NCBI GenBank assembly: GCA_018394315.1
Contig: CP074575.1
Coordinates: 895,501 to 959,500 of the forward strand
DNA length: 64,000 nt
Origin: Mycoplasmatota bacterium
GTDB lineage: Bacteria > Bacillota_I > Bacilli_A > MAG-NZ
Direction: 5' to 3'
Shown here: piece after piece, positions 24,365 through 31,912 of the stretch
Layout: each line of letters begins with the position of its first letter
Numbering within the stretch: the first letter of the stretch is position 1
The notes under the pieces: generated by a model
The model's database searches: none
Told to the model about the DNA's origin: nothing
The model's input: the letters and a program-made list of their open reading frames with translations, nothing else
Made by a program: the position numbers and the translations under genes

Positions 24365-25662
24365 TGATTAGTCGTATTGTTAGTATTTTGAAGTCAGTAA
24401 AGAATGATGGATGGTTAATAAATGATACTTTAACCGAATCAATTGAATTATTTTTTGTAAAAAAAGACTTGGATATGAATCGTGGTAAGAAAGTACACCA
24501 CATTAACGTAACAGTTTATGTTGACTTCTTGGAGGATGGAACTAAGTATAAAGGGTCATCAACAACAAATATTTCTCCTACAATGAGCGAAGAAGAAATT
24601 AAAGACTCTCTTGAAGTAGCATCTTTAGCAGCTGGTTATGTGAAAAACGAATATTATGATCTAGTATCTCCTAGTAATGAAGAATTGATTTACCCATCTA
24701 GTAATTTTTCTAAAGGGGAAATGAGAGATTATATTCCAGGTTTGGTAGAATCAGTATACAAAGTAGATAACTTTGTGAATGGTAAAGTTAATTCTGCTGA
24801 GTTTTTCATTAATAAAAGTGATATTAGAATTATGAACTCACTAGGAGTTGATATTGCCTATACAAAATTTACAGGAATGATTGAATTAATAACTGATTGG
24901 AAGGAAGATATTGAAGAAGTTGAATTGTATCAAATGATTAACTTTTCAGAGTATAATTCGGAAGATATTTCAAGAAGTGTTGAAAATGTGCTTAATGAGA
25001 CTAAACAAAGAGCTCTTGCTAAGCCATTACCTGAATTAAAAGATGTCCCGGTTTTATTAAGTAAAGGGGCTATAAAAGAGTTATTTGATTATTATAAAGT
25101 AAGAGCAGATGCTAAACCTAAGTATGAAGGATTCTTTAATTATGAAATCGGAGCTAATATTCAAGGAGATGTTAAAGGTGATAAGGTAAACATAACAGTT
25201 CTTCCTAATCTTGTTAATTCAACTAAGTCCTCTCCATGTGATTCTAATGGTTTCGTCTTAAAAGAGGTCGAGATTATAAAAGATGGTTTGTTGAATAATT
25301 ATATTGGAGATAAACGATATTCTAATTATGTTGGAGTGAAACCGACAGGAGTAATTGGTAATACAAAAGTTGCGGTAGGAAGTACTCCTGAGAGTATACT
25401 AAAGAAAGATCCTTATCTAGAATTAGTAGCATTTTCTGACTTTCAAGTTAATCCTATAACTGGAAATTTTGGTGGCGAAATCAGGCTAGCTAGGTATTTT
25501 GACGGAGAAAGTGTAACTCCTTATTATGGTGGTTCTATAACTGGAAATGTTACTAGTATACAGGAAGATATGATATTTTCTAAAGAAGACCAACAAATCA
25601 ATAATTTTTTAGGACCCAAGTATGTTAAGATTAAGAATTTCTCCTTAACCCCGTCTGAATAA
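24364..25662 (+). CDS. tldE: TldE/PmbA metallopeptidase-like subunit
   Basis: The 432-aa protein is the TldE (PmbA) partner of the upstream TldD. It lacks HExxxH, as TldE does. It keeps the family C-terminal pattern: VNSTKSSPCDSNGFVLKEVEIIKDG, YSNYVGVKPTG, then FQVNPITGNFGGEIRLARYFDG and GSITGNV. It completes the heterodimer that degrades unstructured peptides. The ATG overlaps the tldD stop by one base. No terminator with a good stem follows; the next gene starts from its own promoter 30 bases later. Identification is firm. Confidence 0.88.
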   Translation: MISRIVSILKSVKNDGWLINDTLTESIELFFVKKDLDMNRGKKVHHINVTVYVDFLEDGTKYKGSSTTNISPTMSEEEIKDSLEVASLAAGYVKNEYYDLVSPSNEELIYPSSNFSKGEMRDYIPGLVESVYKVDNFVNGKVNSAEFFINKSDIRIMNSLGVDIAYTKFTGMIELITDWKEDIEEVELYQMINFSEYNSEDISRSVENVLNETKQRALAKPLPELKDVPVLLSKGAIKELFDYYKVRADAKPKYEGFFNYEIGANIQGDVKGDKVNITVLPNLVNSTKSSPCDSNGFVLKEVEIIKDGLLNNYIGDKRYSNYVGVKPTGVIGNTKVAVGSTPESILKKDPYLELVAFSDFQVNPITGNFGGEIRLARYFDGESVTPYYGGSITGNVTSIQEDMIFSKEDQQINNFLGPKYVKIKNFSLTPSE

Positions 25663-25690
25663 AAAAAATGAGATTAATTGAGTGTATTAA

Positions 25691-25725
25691 TTGAAAACGA
25701 CGCTATTTATGTTATAATAGCATCG
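25691..25725 (+). promoter_or_regulatory. Promoter of the first marR gene with overlapping palindrome
   Basis: TTGAAA (25691-25696) and TATAAT (25713-25718) are 16 bases apart. An inverted repeat (GACG-CTATT ... AATAG-C-ATCGTC) spans the -10 box, as expected for an autorepressor operator. Confidence 0.7.
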
Positions 25726-25747
25726 TCATTAGGAAGAGGTGAAGTAG

Positions 25748-26158
25748 ATGGACAATAATCTATTAAAAGATAAGATGTGTTTAACATTTCTTAATATGAA
25801 AAGATCGTTCGTAAATGAACTTAGAGAAGTAGGAATTAGTTATCAACAATGGAATGTTTTGAAAACTATTAATAGTGAGGAAGATTCCATCTCAGCGAAG
25901 CAATTAGTTGAGAGATTAGATTCTGATAAAGCTACAATTTCAGGAGTTCTTAAGAGATTAGTTACCGCTGGATATGTAATAGAAAAGAAGAATCCTCGTG
26001 ATAAACGTGAGAATCTATTATTCATCTCAAATAAATCTACGAAATTATGTGAGTCAATTAGTGTAATGGAAAAAAGATTTAATGATCGAATGTTCCACGA
26101 TTTCACAAGTGAAGATGCAGAAGTATTTGATTTACTCTTGGATAAAATAGAACTTTAA
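25748..26158 (+). CDS. MarR-family transcriptional regulator
   Basis: The 136-aa protein has the MarR winged helix. A recognition region, QLVERLDSDKATISGVLKRLVTAGYV, is followed by the wing EKKNPRDKRENLLFIS with the conserved Asp-Lys-Arg. It would bind as a dimer to a palindrome, and one overlaps its own promoter. The single-domain size is usual. The ATG follows GAGGTGAAGTAG. Its likely targets are itself and perhaps the rhodanese gene 83 bases downstream, which has a separate promoter. The effector is unknown; one N-terminal Cys (MCLTFLN) could sense redox or metal, but this is speculation. Confidence 0.88.
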   Translation: MDNNLLKDKMCLTFLNMKRSFVNELREVGISYQQWNVLKTINSEEDSISAKQLVERLDSDKATISGVLKRLVTAGYVIEKKNPRDKRENLLFISNKSTKLCESISVMEKRFNDRMFHDFTSEDAEVFDLLLDKIEL

Positions 26159-26177
26159 CCCGATAAGTGCAAAACAG

Positions 26178-26205
26178 TTGCAAAAATTATGAAAGTTCGT
26201 ATACT
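26178..26205 (+). promoter_or_regulatory. Promoter of the rhodanese gene
   Basis: TTGCAA (26178-26183) and TATACT (26200-26205) are 16 bases apart. Confidence 0.6.
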
Positions 26206-26241
26206 AACTAATATAAGATTATGATAATTGGAGATGAGAAG

Positions 26242-26541
26242 ATGAAAAGTGTTAGTATTTCAGAACTTAACAGAAGCTTGGAAAGTGCGAGTGTTATTGA
26301 TGTACGCGAGGACTATGAATATCAGTCTGGGAGAGTACCAGGTTCTAAAAACATACCGATAAGAGATTTAGCTTTTAATCATACTGAATATTTAGAAAAA
26401 GGAAAAGAGTATTATATTATTTGCCAATCAGGAAGTAGAAGTACTCAGCTTATTTCTTATTTAGATAAAGAAGGGTATGATTTGATTAATGTCTTAGGTG
26501 GAACTGGTATGTATGGATTGCAATATCCACTTGAAAGATAA
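26242..26541 (+). CDS. Single-domain rhodanese
   Basis: The 99-aa protein is a one-domain rhodanese. It shows VIDVREDYEYQSGRVPGSKNIPI, then the active-site loop ICQSGSRST with the persulfide-forming Cys, and LGGTGMYG near the end. It carries sulfur from thiosulfate or cysteine desulfurase to acceptors in the cytoplasm. The ATG at 26242 is chosen over one 21 bases upstream because GGAGATGAG precedes it. It has its own promoter and terminator, so it is a single-gene unit between a MarR gene and a Cys-motif protein gene. Confidence 0.92.
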   Translation: MKSVSISELNRSLESASVIDVREDYEYQSGRVPGSKNIPIRDLAFNHTEYLEKGKEYYIICQSGSRSTQLISYLDKEGYDLINVLGGTGMYGLQYPLER

Positions 26542-26552
26542 TTATTTATTAT

Positions 26553-26583
26553 AAAATATGGAAGTTTTCCATATTTTTTTTTA
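26553..26583 (+). terminator. Terminator after the rhodanese gene
   Basis: AAATATGGAA pairs with TTCCATATTT across a very short loop and is followed by six or more T residues. Confidence 0.85.
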
Positions 26584-26615
26584 ATATGTTATAGTATAAG
26601 TCAAGGAGTGGTAAT

Positions 26616-27032
26616 GTGAAAGACTTGATCTTGAAGTATAAAGGTAGTGACTATGATTTAAGTTGTAGCGAGACTATTTTGTATGCTGCGAATGAAAAAT
26701 GGAATTTAGGTCTAGATGATTCCCACTTTAGGATGGTAGCCCCATTTAGTGGAGGGTTATTAACTGAAGATGTCTGTGGTATTGTTACTGCAAGTTTATC
26801 TGTATTAGGGATTTTGTTCACTGATGGCGTTGCTCATCAAAGTCCGGTTATGGCAGATGCTGCAAAAGAGTTCTTAGCATTGTTTATGGAAAAGTTATCC
26901 TCAATTAATTGTGGAAGTTTGAAAGAAAATTATCGTGATGATACACTTGGTTGTAGAGGAATTATTATCGAAGGTGGACTAACTCTTGAGGATATAGTTA
27001 AAAAATATCTTAAAATAAAAAAGTTCATATGA
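26616..27032 (+). CDS. C_GCAxxG_C_C family protein
   Basis: The 138-aa protein has the spaced-Cys pattern of the C_GCAxxG_C_C family (putative redox or metal-binding proteins). Cys are in LSCSETIL (about residue 17), EDVCGIV (about 54), INCGSLK (about 109) and LGCRGII (about 123), with a FSGGLL segment between the first two. The classical GCAxxG is here CGIVTAS, a variant. The family is common in anaerobes and of unknown biochemical role. The GTG start follows AAGGAGTGG. It converges with a flavodoxin-like gene; the two stops are four bases apart, with no terminator between them. Confidence 0.8.
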   Translation: MKDLILKYKGSDYDLSCSETILYAANEKWNLGLDDSHFRMVAPFSGGLLTEDVCGIVTASLSVLGILFTDGVAHQSPVMADAAKEFLALFMEKLSSINCGSLKENYRDDTLGCRGIIIEGGLTLEDIVKKYLKIKKFI

Positions 27033-27036
27033 ACTT

Positions 27037-27477
27037 TTAAAATAAACGGCTAATATTTTTATTAAAATCAGTTTTGTATACCTCTTTATGGCATAAATAA
27101 ACTGTTTTTTTTCTTGTGATAAAAAGATTGTTTCTTATTGTGTTTTCATTAGGGCTTCTCATACCTTGAACCAATATAAGCTGAGCGTTTTGTAGGTTAT
27201 TCTCCTTTATGAATGTTCTTATGGTAGGTTGGACCTTACTTGCCCAAATTGGTGATACAATATATATCTGATCATAATTACTGAAATCAATTTCTTTGAT
27301 ATCATATTCTATTCTAGATTCTTTGAATGAGTGATATCCGCCTTTTATGAATCCTAAAAGTCCTCTCCAATTCATATTATCTTTTAACTCTAATACTTCA
27401 CTGTCTATAGTTTGACTTAGTATTTCGGATACCTTTTTACAGGTACCACTTCTAGTAAAATATAGTATTAAATTCAT
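27037..27477 (-). CDS. Flavodoxin-like protein
   Basis: The 146-aa product begins LILYFTRSGTCKKVSEIL, the phosphate-binding loop of flavodoxins (usually SxTGNT; here TRSGTCKK). It then has the IYIVSPIWASKVQPTIRTFI strand and loop that cover the FMN ring. The FGFG-type glycine-rich segment of electron-carrying flavodoxins is not clear, so it is closer to the menaquinone-dependent protoporphyrinogen-oxidase or flavodoxin_5-like group. It probably binds FMN and transfers electrons in the cytoplasm. GGTGAGGA lies before its ATG and a good promoter lies upstream on the minus strand. The C-terminus is somewhat short for the family. Confidence 0.78.
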   Translation of the reverse strand: MNLILYFTRSGTCKKVSEILSQTIDSEVLELKDNMNWRGLLGFIKGGYHSFKESRIEYDIKEIDFSNYDQIYIVSPIWASKVQPTIRTFIKENNLQNAQLILVQGMRSPNENTIRNNLFITRKKTVYLCHKEVYKTDFNKNISRLF

Positions 27478-27499
27478 TTCCTCACCTTCACTTTTCCCT

Positions 27500-27528
27500 A
27501 TTATACCAAAATCTTAAACAATCATCAA
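27500..27528 (-). promoter_or_regulatory. Promoter of the flavodoxin-like gene
   Basis: On the minus strand TTGATG (27528-27523) and a perfect TATAAT (27505-27500) are 17 bases apart. It is divergent from the marR gene at 27586. Confidence 0.75.
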
Positions 27529-27585
27529 AATTGCTGTTATACTATGCTATACTAAATATATAGATTATCTTGAAAGGCAAAGTAT

Positions 27586-28041
27586 ATGAAAAAGAAAGAG
27601 AGTAGAGAAATAATAAATCGCTTATTTGTTGATGTATTTAATGATATTTTACAACTAGAGGAGAATTTCATCCATGATAAATTACATGATAGAGTCACAA
27701 TAACAGAAGTTCATGTAATGGAAAAAATTCAATTATCAGAAAAAAAATCAATGGGAAGCGTTGCTAAGCAATTAATGATTACTGAAGGAACTCTAACTAC
27801 ATCTATCAACCGCCTAGTTCAAAAAGGCTATATTGAAAAAAGAAGAGATGATAATGATAAACGAGTATATTTATTATCAATCACAAAAAGTGGCTTAGAA
27901 ATTTTAGATATTCATTCTAAGTTTCATGAAATGATGGTAGAGGAAGTCATTAATAATCCCTCTATTGGAGACAATTTAGTGCAATCATTAGTTCATTTAC
28001 AAGATTTTTTTAAAGGCTTAAAAAAGATATATGGGAAGTGA
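27586..28041 (+). CDS. MarR-family regulator beside a MATE exporter
   Basis: The 151-aa protein is a MarR regulator. Its helix-turn-helix is MGSVAKQLMITEGTLTTSINRLVQKGYI, and its wing is EKRRDDNDKRVYLLSITKSG. Such proteins repress efflux genes until a small ligand binds. The next gene, a MATE-family exporter 105 bases downstream, is the obvious target. A small hairpin and a TATAAT box lie between them, so the exporter can also be transcribed on its own. AAAGGC lies about 9 bases before the ATG. It is only distantly similar to the other MarR protein at 25748. Confidence 0.88.
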   Translation: MKKKESREIINRLFVDVFNDILQLEENFIHDKLHDRVTITEVHVMEKIQLSEKKSMGSVAKQLMITEGTLTTSINRLVQKGYIEKRRDDNDKRVYLLSITKSGLEILDIHSKFHEMMVEEVINNPSIGDNLVQSLVHLQDFFKGLKKIYGK

Positions 28042-28079
28042 TTCCTAGTATCTAAATAAGAAGAGAAGCGTTACCAGAT

Positions 28080-28112
28080 AAAGAAAAATCATTTGGTTTT
28101 TCTTTTTCTATG
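28080..28112 (+). terminator. Weak terminator between marR and MATE gene
   Basis: AAAGAAAAA pairs with TTTTTCTTT over a short loop. The stem is almost all A-U, so it is weak. A TATAAT follows near 28113-28118. Confidence 0.5.
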
Positions 28113-28149
28113 ATATAATACATTATTACATAATTTGAGGTGTATCATG

Positions 28150-29499
28150 ATGAAGAAATTTATAGGGGATAAAATATTTTATAAAAGAGTACTAGCAGTA
28201 GCTCTTCCAATTACATTACAGCAATTCGTAACTGCAGCAATCCAAATAGTAGACAATTTTATGGTAGGAAAACTAGGTGAATCAGCATTAGTATCAGTTG
28301 CTGCACCAAACCAATTGTACTTTGTTATGATTTTATTTATGTTTGGACTAACGGGTGGAGCCGGTATCTATTCTGCTCAATACTTCGGAAGCAAGGACTT
28401 TGATAAATTAAGACAGTCATTTAGGTTTAAATTACTGATTTCTTTAGTTATCTCTATATTAGCCTTTGCAATAATCTCAATTTTTGGTGAATCACTAATA
28501 AGGTTGTTTATTGATGAGGAAAATACAGTTCGATTATCAATGAGTTACTTGAGAATTGTTAAATTCAATATCTTGCCGATATTCTTATCGATATGTATAT
28601 CATCAACGTTTAGAGAGGTTGCAAAGCCTAAGTTGCCTATGATTGCGTCACTAACTGCGATATTTACTAATACTATATTGAATTATATATTAATATTCGG
28701 AAAGTTTGGTGCTCCTCAATTAGGAGTTGTGGGAGCAGCTTATGCTACCTTAATAGCTAGATATTTAGAGTTTATATTATTGGTTATTTTAGTTAAGTTA
28801 AAAGGAAAAGTTTTTAGTGTCAGTATATTCTCATTATTAAAAATTGAGTTTTTAGTATTTAAAAGTATTGTTATTGTAGCGTTACCTATGATGCTTAATG
28901 AGATATTGTGGTCTTTAGGACAAACAGCTTACTTCAAGGCTTATTCTACTAGAGGGGAAAATTCTTTAGCTGCTTTTACCATATCTAATTCTGTCTCACA
29001 ATTAGTGTTTATTGTGTTTGCAGGATTGAGCGGAGCAATTGCAGTAATGGTTGGTAATACTCTAGGTGCAAATAAATTAGAGGAAGCAAAATCAAACTCA
29101 GATAAATTAATTGCATTTAGTATGTTCTTTTCATTTATCATTGGAATGATTTTAGTTGGTACATCCTATTTCATTCCTGATTTATATGAAATACAAAGTC
29201 AAACTAAAGAAATTGTTGGATTCAATTTAAGAGTTAATGGATTCTTCATTCCGATTTTTGCAGCTAACGTAGGGATCTTTTTTGCATTGAGAGCAGGAGG
29301 GGATACAAAATCTACATTGATTATGGACGCTTTATTCATGTGGGTAGTATCAGTACCGCTCGCGTTACTTCTTGCTTATTTCACTAAAATTGATGTTAGG
29401 TACTTATATCTACTTATACAATCAACAGATTTACTTAAACTTGCTTTAGCAAGGTATAAATATAAACAAGGAAATTGGATTAAAAACTTAGCGGTTTAG
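28150..29499 (+). CDS. MATE-family efflux transporter
   Basis: The 449-aa protein has about twelve membrane helices. It starts with the MATE first helix (LAVALPITLQQFVTAAIQIVDNFMVGKLGE), has the SVAAPNQLYFVMILFMFGLTGGAGIYSAQYFG loop, and the symmetrical second half with FAGLSGAIAVMVGNTLGANKLEEAK. It exports drugs or metabolites in exchange for Na+ or H+. Two adjacent ATG codons (28147 and 28150) follow GAGGTG; the second has the better spacing. A MarR regulator gene lies upstream and a strong terminator downstream. A decayed fragment of a related MATE gene occurs at about 57150-57377. Confidence 0.93.
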   Translation: MKKFIGDKIFYKRVLAVALPITLQQFVTAAIQIVDNFMVGKLGESALVSVAAPNQLYFVMILFMFGLTGGAGIYSAQYFGSKDFDKLRQSFRFKLLISLVISILAFAIISIFGESLIRLFIDEENTVRLSMSYLRIVKFNILPIFLSICISSTFREVAKPKLPMIASLTAIFTNTILNYILIFGKFGAPQLGVVGAAYATLIARYLEFILLVILVKLKGKVFSVSIFSLLKIEFLVFKSIVIVALPMMLNEILWSLGQTAYFKAYSTRGENSLAAFTISNSVSQLVFIVFAGLSGAIAVMVGNTLGANKLEEAKSNSDKLIAFSMFFSFIIGMILVGTSYFIPDLYEIQSQTKEIVGFNLRVNGFFIPIFAANVGIFFALRAGGDTKSTLIMDALFMWVVSVPLALLLAYFTKIDVRYLYLLIQSTDLLKLALARYKYKQGNWIKNLAV

Positions 29500-29503
29500 T
29501 AAT

Positions 29504-29531
29504 GGAACTTCTTTGGAAGTTCCTTTATTTA
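29504..29531 (+). terminator. Terminator after the MATE gene
   Basis: GGAACTTC and GAAGTTCC form a perfect 8-bp stem with a TTTG loop, followed by TTTATTT. Confidence 0.85.
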
Positions 29532-29646
29532 TGAACCTATTTTGAATAGATATTCTTAATTATAGTAAAGTTTATATTTATTTATAGATTTCTTAATCTA
29601 TGTAGAAAATATAATGAAAATAAAAAAAATCTAAAGGAGTTAAGAA

Positions 29647-30378
29647 ATGATTAAAATTATTTTAGAAGGATTTATTTCTATAAAAGCCGCAATTAACGGC
29701 AATAATAGAGTTATAGAGAAAATATATATATCAAATAAGAAAAGAACAAGAAAAACTTCATTTATGAAGAAACTTGCATTAAAGAACGAGATTTCTTTTG
29801 AATTTGTATCACATGACAAAATCGATGAAATTGCTGAAGGAAAAACTCATGGAGGGTTTATCGCTTTTGTATCTGAACGAAGATTTAATAGCATAGAATC
29901 AATCTTAAGCAGCAACTCTTGTTTTTATGTTGATGGGATAGAGGATCCCTTTAATTTAGGAATTATTATACGTACACTATATTCAGCAGGAGTTAATAGT
30001 CTAATTATAAGAAAGCGTGACTTAGAATTGGGTTCTAGCAGAATCTCAAAATCATCTGCAGGTGCATTCGAAAAAATGGATATTGCTATGTGTGATGATC
30101 AAGTTGAAACTATTAATTTACTTAAGAAGAGTGGCTTTAAGATTTACGCTGCTGCTATAGAAGAAAAATCTGAAAGCTTGTTTAATGTAAAATTTAGCGA
30201 TAAGTCGTTGATAATTATTGGTGGAGAAAAAAGAGGTATTCAAAGTGAAGTGTTAAGCTTAGCTGATATGCTAGTTCATATACCTTACGGAAATGAGAAA
30301 TTCAGTTATTCTCTACCTGCAAGTGTTGCTAGCACTATATTTAGTTATGAAATTCTAAGACAAAGGCTGGAAAAGTAA
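29647..30378 (+). CDS. SpoU/TrmH-family RNA 2'-O-methyltransferase
   Basis: The 243-aa protein has an N-terminal RNA-substrate-binding part of about 90 residues and a SPOUT knot methyltransferase domain. The knot motifs are DGIEDPFNLGIIIRT (motif 1, with Asn-Leu-Gly; the usual Arg follows), IIIGGEKRGI (motif 2) and IPYGNEKFSYSLPASVAS (motif 3). The motif 3 sequence is unusual, with an insertion where most members have a short SLNVS-type loop. It uses S-adenosylmethionine to methylate a ribose in tRNA or rRNA; the target base is unknown. AAAGGAG precedes the ATG. A small frame (30380) and the YuiD-like gene follow closely. Confidence 0.88.
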   Translation: MIKIILEGFISIKAAINGNNRVIEKIYISNKKRTRKTSFMKKLALKNEISFEFVSHDKIDEIAEGKTHGGFIAFVSERRFNSIESILSSNSCFYVDGIEDPFNLGIIIRTLYSAGVNSLIIRKRDLELGSSRISKSSAGAFEKMDIAMCDDQVETINLLKKSGFKIYAAAIEEKSESLFNVKFSDKSLIIIGGEKRGIQSEVLSLADMLVHIPYGNEKFSYSLPASVASTIFSYEILRQRLEK

Positions 30379-30379
30379 T

Positions 30380-30517
30380 ATGGATATTAGCAAATTGAAA
30401 TTGGATAAGTTTAAAAATATTAGGATTGTTAATTTCTACTTTGATTTAGTAGAAGAAATCATTTTACCGAGTAAGAATAGAATTATAAAGAGTAACAAGA
30501 AAGGCAGAAATGATTAA
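30380..30517 (+). CDS. Possible small gene (45 aa) between two genes
   Basis: An ATG one base after the methyltransferase stop opens a 45-codon frame that fills the 131-base gap and overlaps the next gene by 8 bases. The predicted peptide is basic at both ends, with IRIVNFYFDLVEEIILP in the middle, and is not recognised. GGAAAAG lies 4 bases upstream. The exact fit between neighbours suggests translational coupling, but no homology supports it. Confidence 0.4.
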   Translation: MDISKLKLDKFKNIRIVNFYFDLVEEIILPSKNRIIKSNKKGRND

Positions 30518-30950
30518 TTATTTCTTAGAAATATCTCTAATTTCACTAATATCAGCCCAATCACTAAAATTATTTACTAAGTACTTTGTTACAGGTGAAT
30601 GGGATATAACTGTAATGTTCTCTACTGGTGGAATGCCAAGCTCACATACTGCTCTAGTTACTACTTTAACATTAAGTCTCGCAATGATATCAGGATTTGA
30701 CAGTATAGAATTTGCTATAAGCTTTGTTTTTAGTGCAGTAGTAATACATGATTCTATGGGTATTAGATATGAAGCCGGAAAGCATGCATCAATTTTGAAT
30801 CAAATTGCGCTTGATATTTCTCATGTTGTTAAGAAAAAAGAACTATACAACCAAAAATTTAAGGAACTACTCGGTCATAAACCCATAGAAGTTTTTGGAG
30901 GATTTGTTGTAGGTTTGATAGTTGCTTTAATCGGATTTTATTTTCTTTAA
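30510..30950 (+). CDS. Divergent PAP2-family membrane protein (YuiD/DUF212)
   Basis: The 146-aa protein is of the DUF212 type, related to PAP2 phosphatases. It has four or so membrane helices and the conserved FSTGGMPSSHTALVTTLTLSL (PSSH motif), VVIHDSMGIRYEAGKHASILN, and a GHKPIEVFGGFVVGLIVA end. The PSSH and GH-P elements correspond to the PAP2 active-site motifs, so a membrane lipid-phosphate phosphatase activity is plausible but unproven. The start overlaps the small frame upstream. A hairpin shared with the convergent DHH gene follows directly. Confidence 0.88.
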   Translation: MINYFLEISLISLISAQSLKLFTKYFVTGEWDITVMFSTGGMPSSHTALVTTLTLSLAMISGFDSIEFAISFVFSAVVIHDSMGIRYEAGKHASILNQIALDISHVVKKKELYNQKFKELLGHKPIEVFGGFVVGLIVALIGFYFL

Positions 30951-30951
30951 A

Positions 30952-30982
30952 AACATGACATTAATTTGTCATGTTCTTTTTA
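30952..30982. terminator. Bidirectional terminator between yuiD-like and DHH genes
   Basis: AACATGACA (30952-30960) and TGTCATGTT (30967-30975) form a perfect stem with CTTTTTAT on the plus side and an A-rich left flank. The stop codon of the minus-strand gene lies inside the loop. Confidence 0.85.
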
Positions 30983-31908
30983 TAATTAACTATAGCTATG
31001 TCTAAATCTTTAATCAGAATATCTAATTCATCCCAAGAGTCTAAAGTTACTCCTGAAGCATATGCATGACCACCACCACGATATTTAGCAGCAATCTCAT
31101 TAACTACAGGTCCTCTAGAGCGTAGTCTTCCTCTAATAATATCTCCATGAGAATAGAAAACTGCCCATACTGGGTAATCTCTAATATACTCTAGCTTCGA
31201 TATAGCATTTCCGGCTTCTTCAGATTTGATATTTAGTTTTTCCATCATCTCAGCTGTTAACTTTAGGTAAAGTAGTCCATTATCTGTTGAATTAATCATA
31301 CTCACAATTTCAGCTTCAAGTTTAAATGCACTATAATCTTTTAAATAGATATAGTTAAACAATTTATCGGTGTCTATTCCGGTATCTAATAGATATGCAA
31401 CATTTTGGTGGGTATTTGAGGTAACTCCTCTATATCTAAATCTTCCTGTGTCTGTACTAGTACCAAAGAATAAGCACTCTGCAGCCTGTTTTGGAATCTC
31501 GATACCTTTTTCCCTGAACATATCTGTAATGATTGTGCATGTACTTGGATAATTAGAATCAATATATTCTAAATCTCCAAAATGTTCTACATGTGGATGA
31601 TGATCTATTCTTATGACATATTTACCAGTTAAAACTCGGTCATCAAAAACTCTACTTAATGAACCAGTATCAACAGATATAACTAAAGAAGTATGGAATA
31701 AATCGTCCGAAACATTTGAGGTTTCTCCCATAAATGATGTCGATTTTGTCATTTCTCCAATTACATAAACATGCTTATTAGGATAGATACTTTCAATAAT
31801 GTATTTTAAACCAAATGCAGAGCCGAAACAATCTCCATCAGGTCTTATATGTGGAATAATTATTATGTCATTAAATTCTCTTATTTTAGCAAATATTTTA
31901 TCTCTCAT
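30961..31908 (-). CDS. DHH-family phosphoesterase (NrnA-like), first copy
   Basis: The 315-aa protein belongs to the DHH/DHHA1 family. The metal-site motifs are HIRPDGDCFGS, VDTGSLSR and RIDHHPHVEHFGD (the DHH), with the C-terminal DHHA1 GGGHAYASG substrate loop. NrnA-type enzymes hydrolyse short RNA oligonucleotides (nano-RNA), cyclic dinucleotide breakdown products or pAp. The canonical RPDGD is kept in this copy. Its ribosome site, AGAGGT, lies in the end of the upstream paralogue four bases away, so both are on one message. The preferred substrate cannot be told from sequence. Confidence 0.9.
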   Translation of the reverse strand: MRDKIFAKIREFNDIIIIPHIRPDGDCFGSAFGLKYIIESIYPNKHVYVIGEMTKSTSFMGETSNVSDDLFHTSLVISVDTGSLSRVFDDRVLTGKYVIRIDHHPHVEHFGDLEYIDSNYPSTCTIITDMFREKGIEIPKQAAECLFFGTSTDTGRFRYRGVTSNTHQNVAYLLDTGIDTDKLFNYIYLKDYSAFKLEAEIVSMINSTDNGLLYLKLTAEMMEKLNIKSEEAGNAISKLEYIRDYPVWAVFYSHGDIIRGRLRSRGPVVNEIAAKYRGGGHAYASGVTLDSWDELDILIKDLDIAIVNYKKNMTN

Positions 31909-31912
31909 GTTT

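Noticed and set aside
27037-27477. Call of a true electron-carrier flavodoxin
   Set aside because: The phosphate loop and one ring loop fit, but the glycine-rich second loop is not clear, so only a flavodoxin-like fold is claimed.
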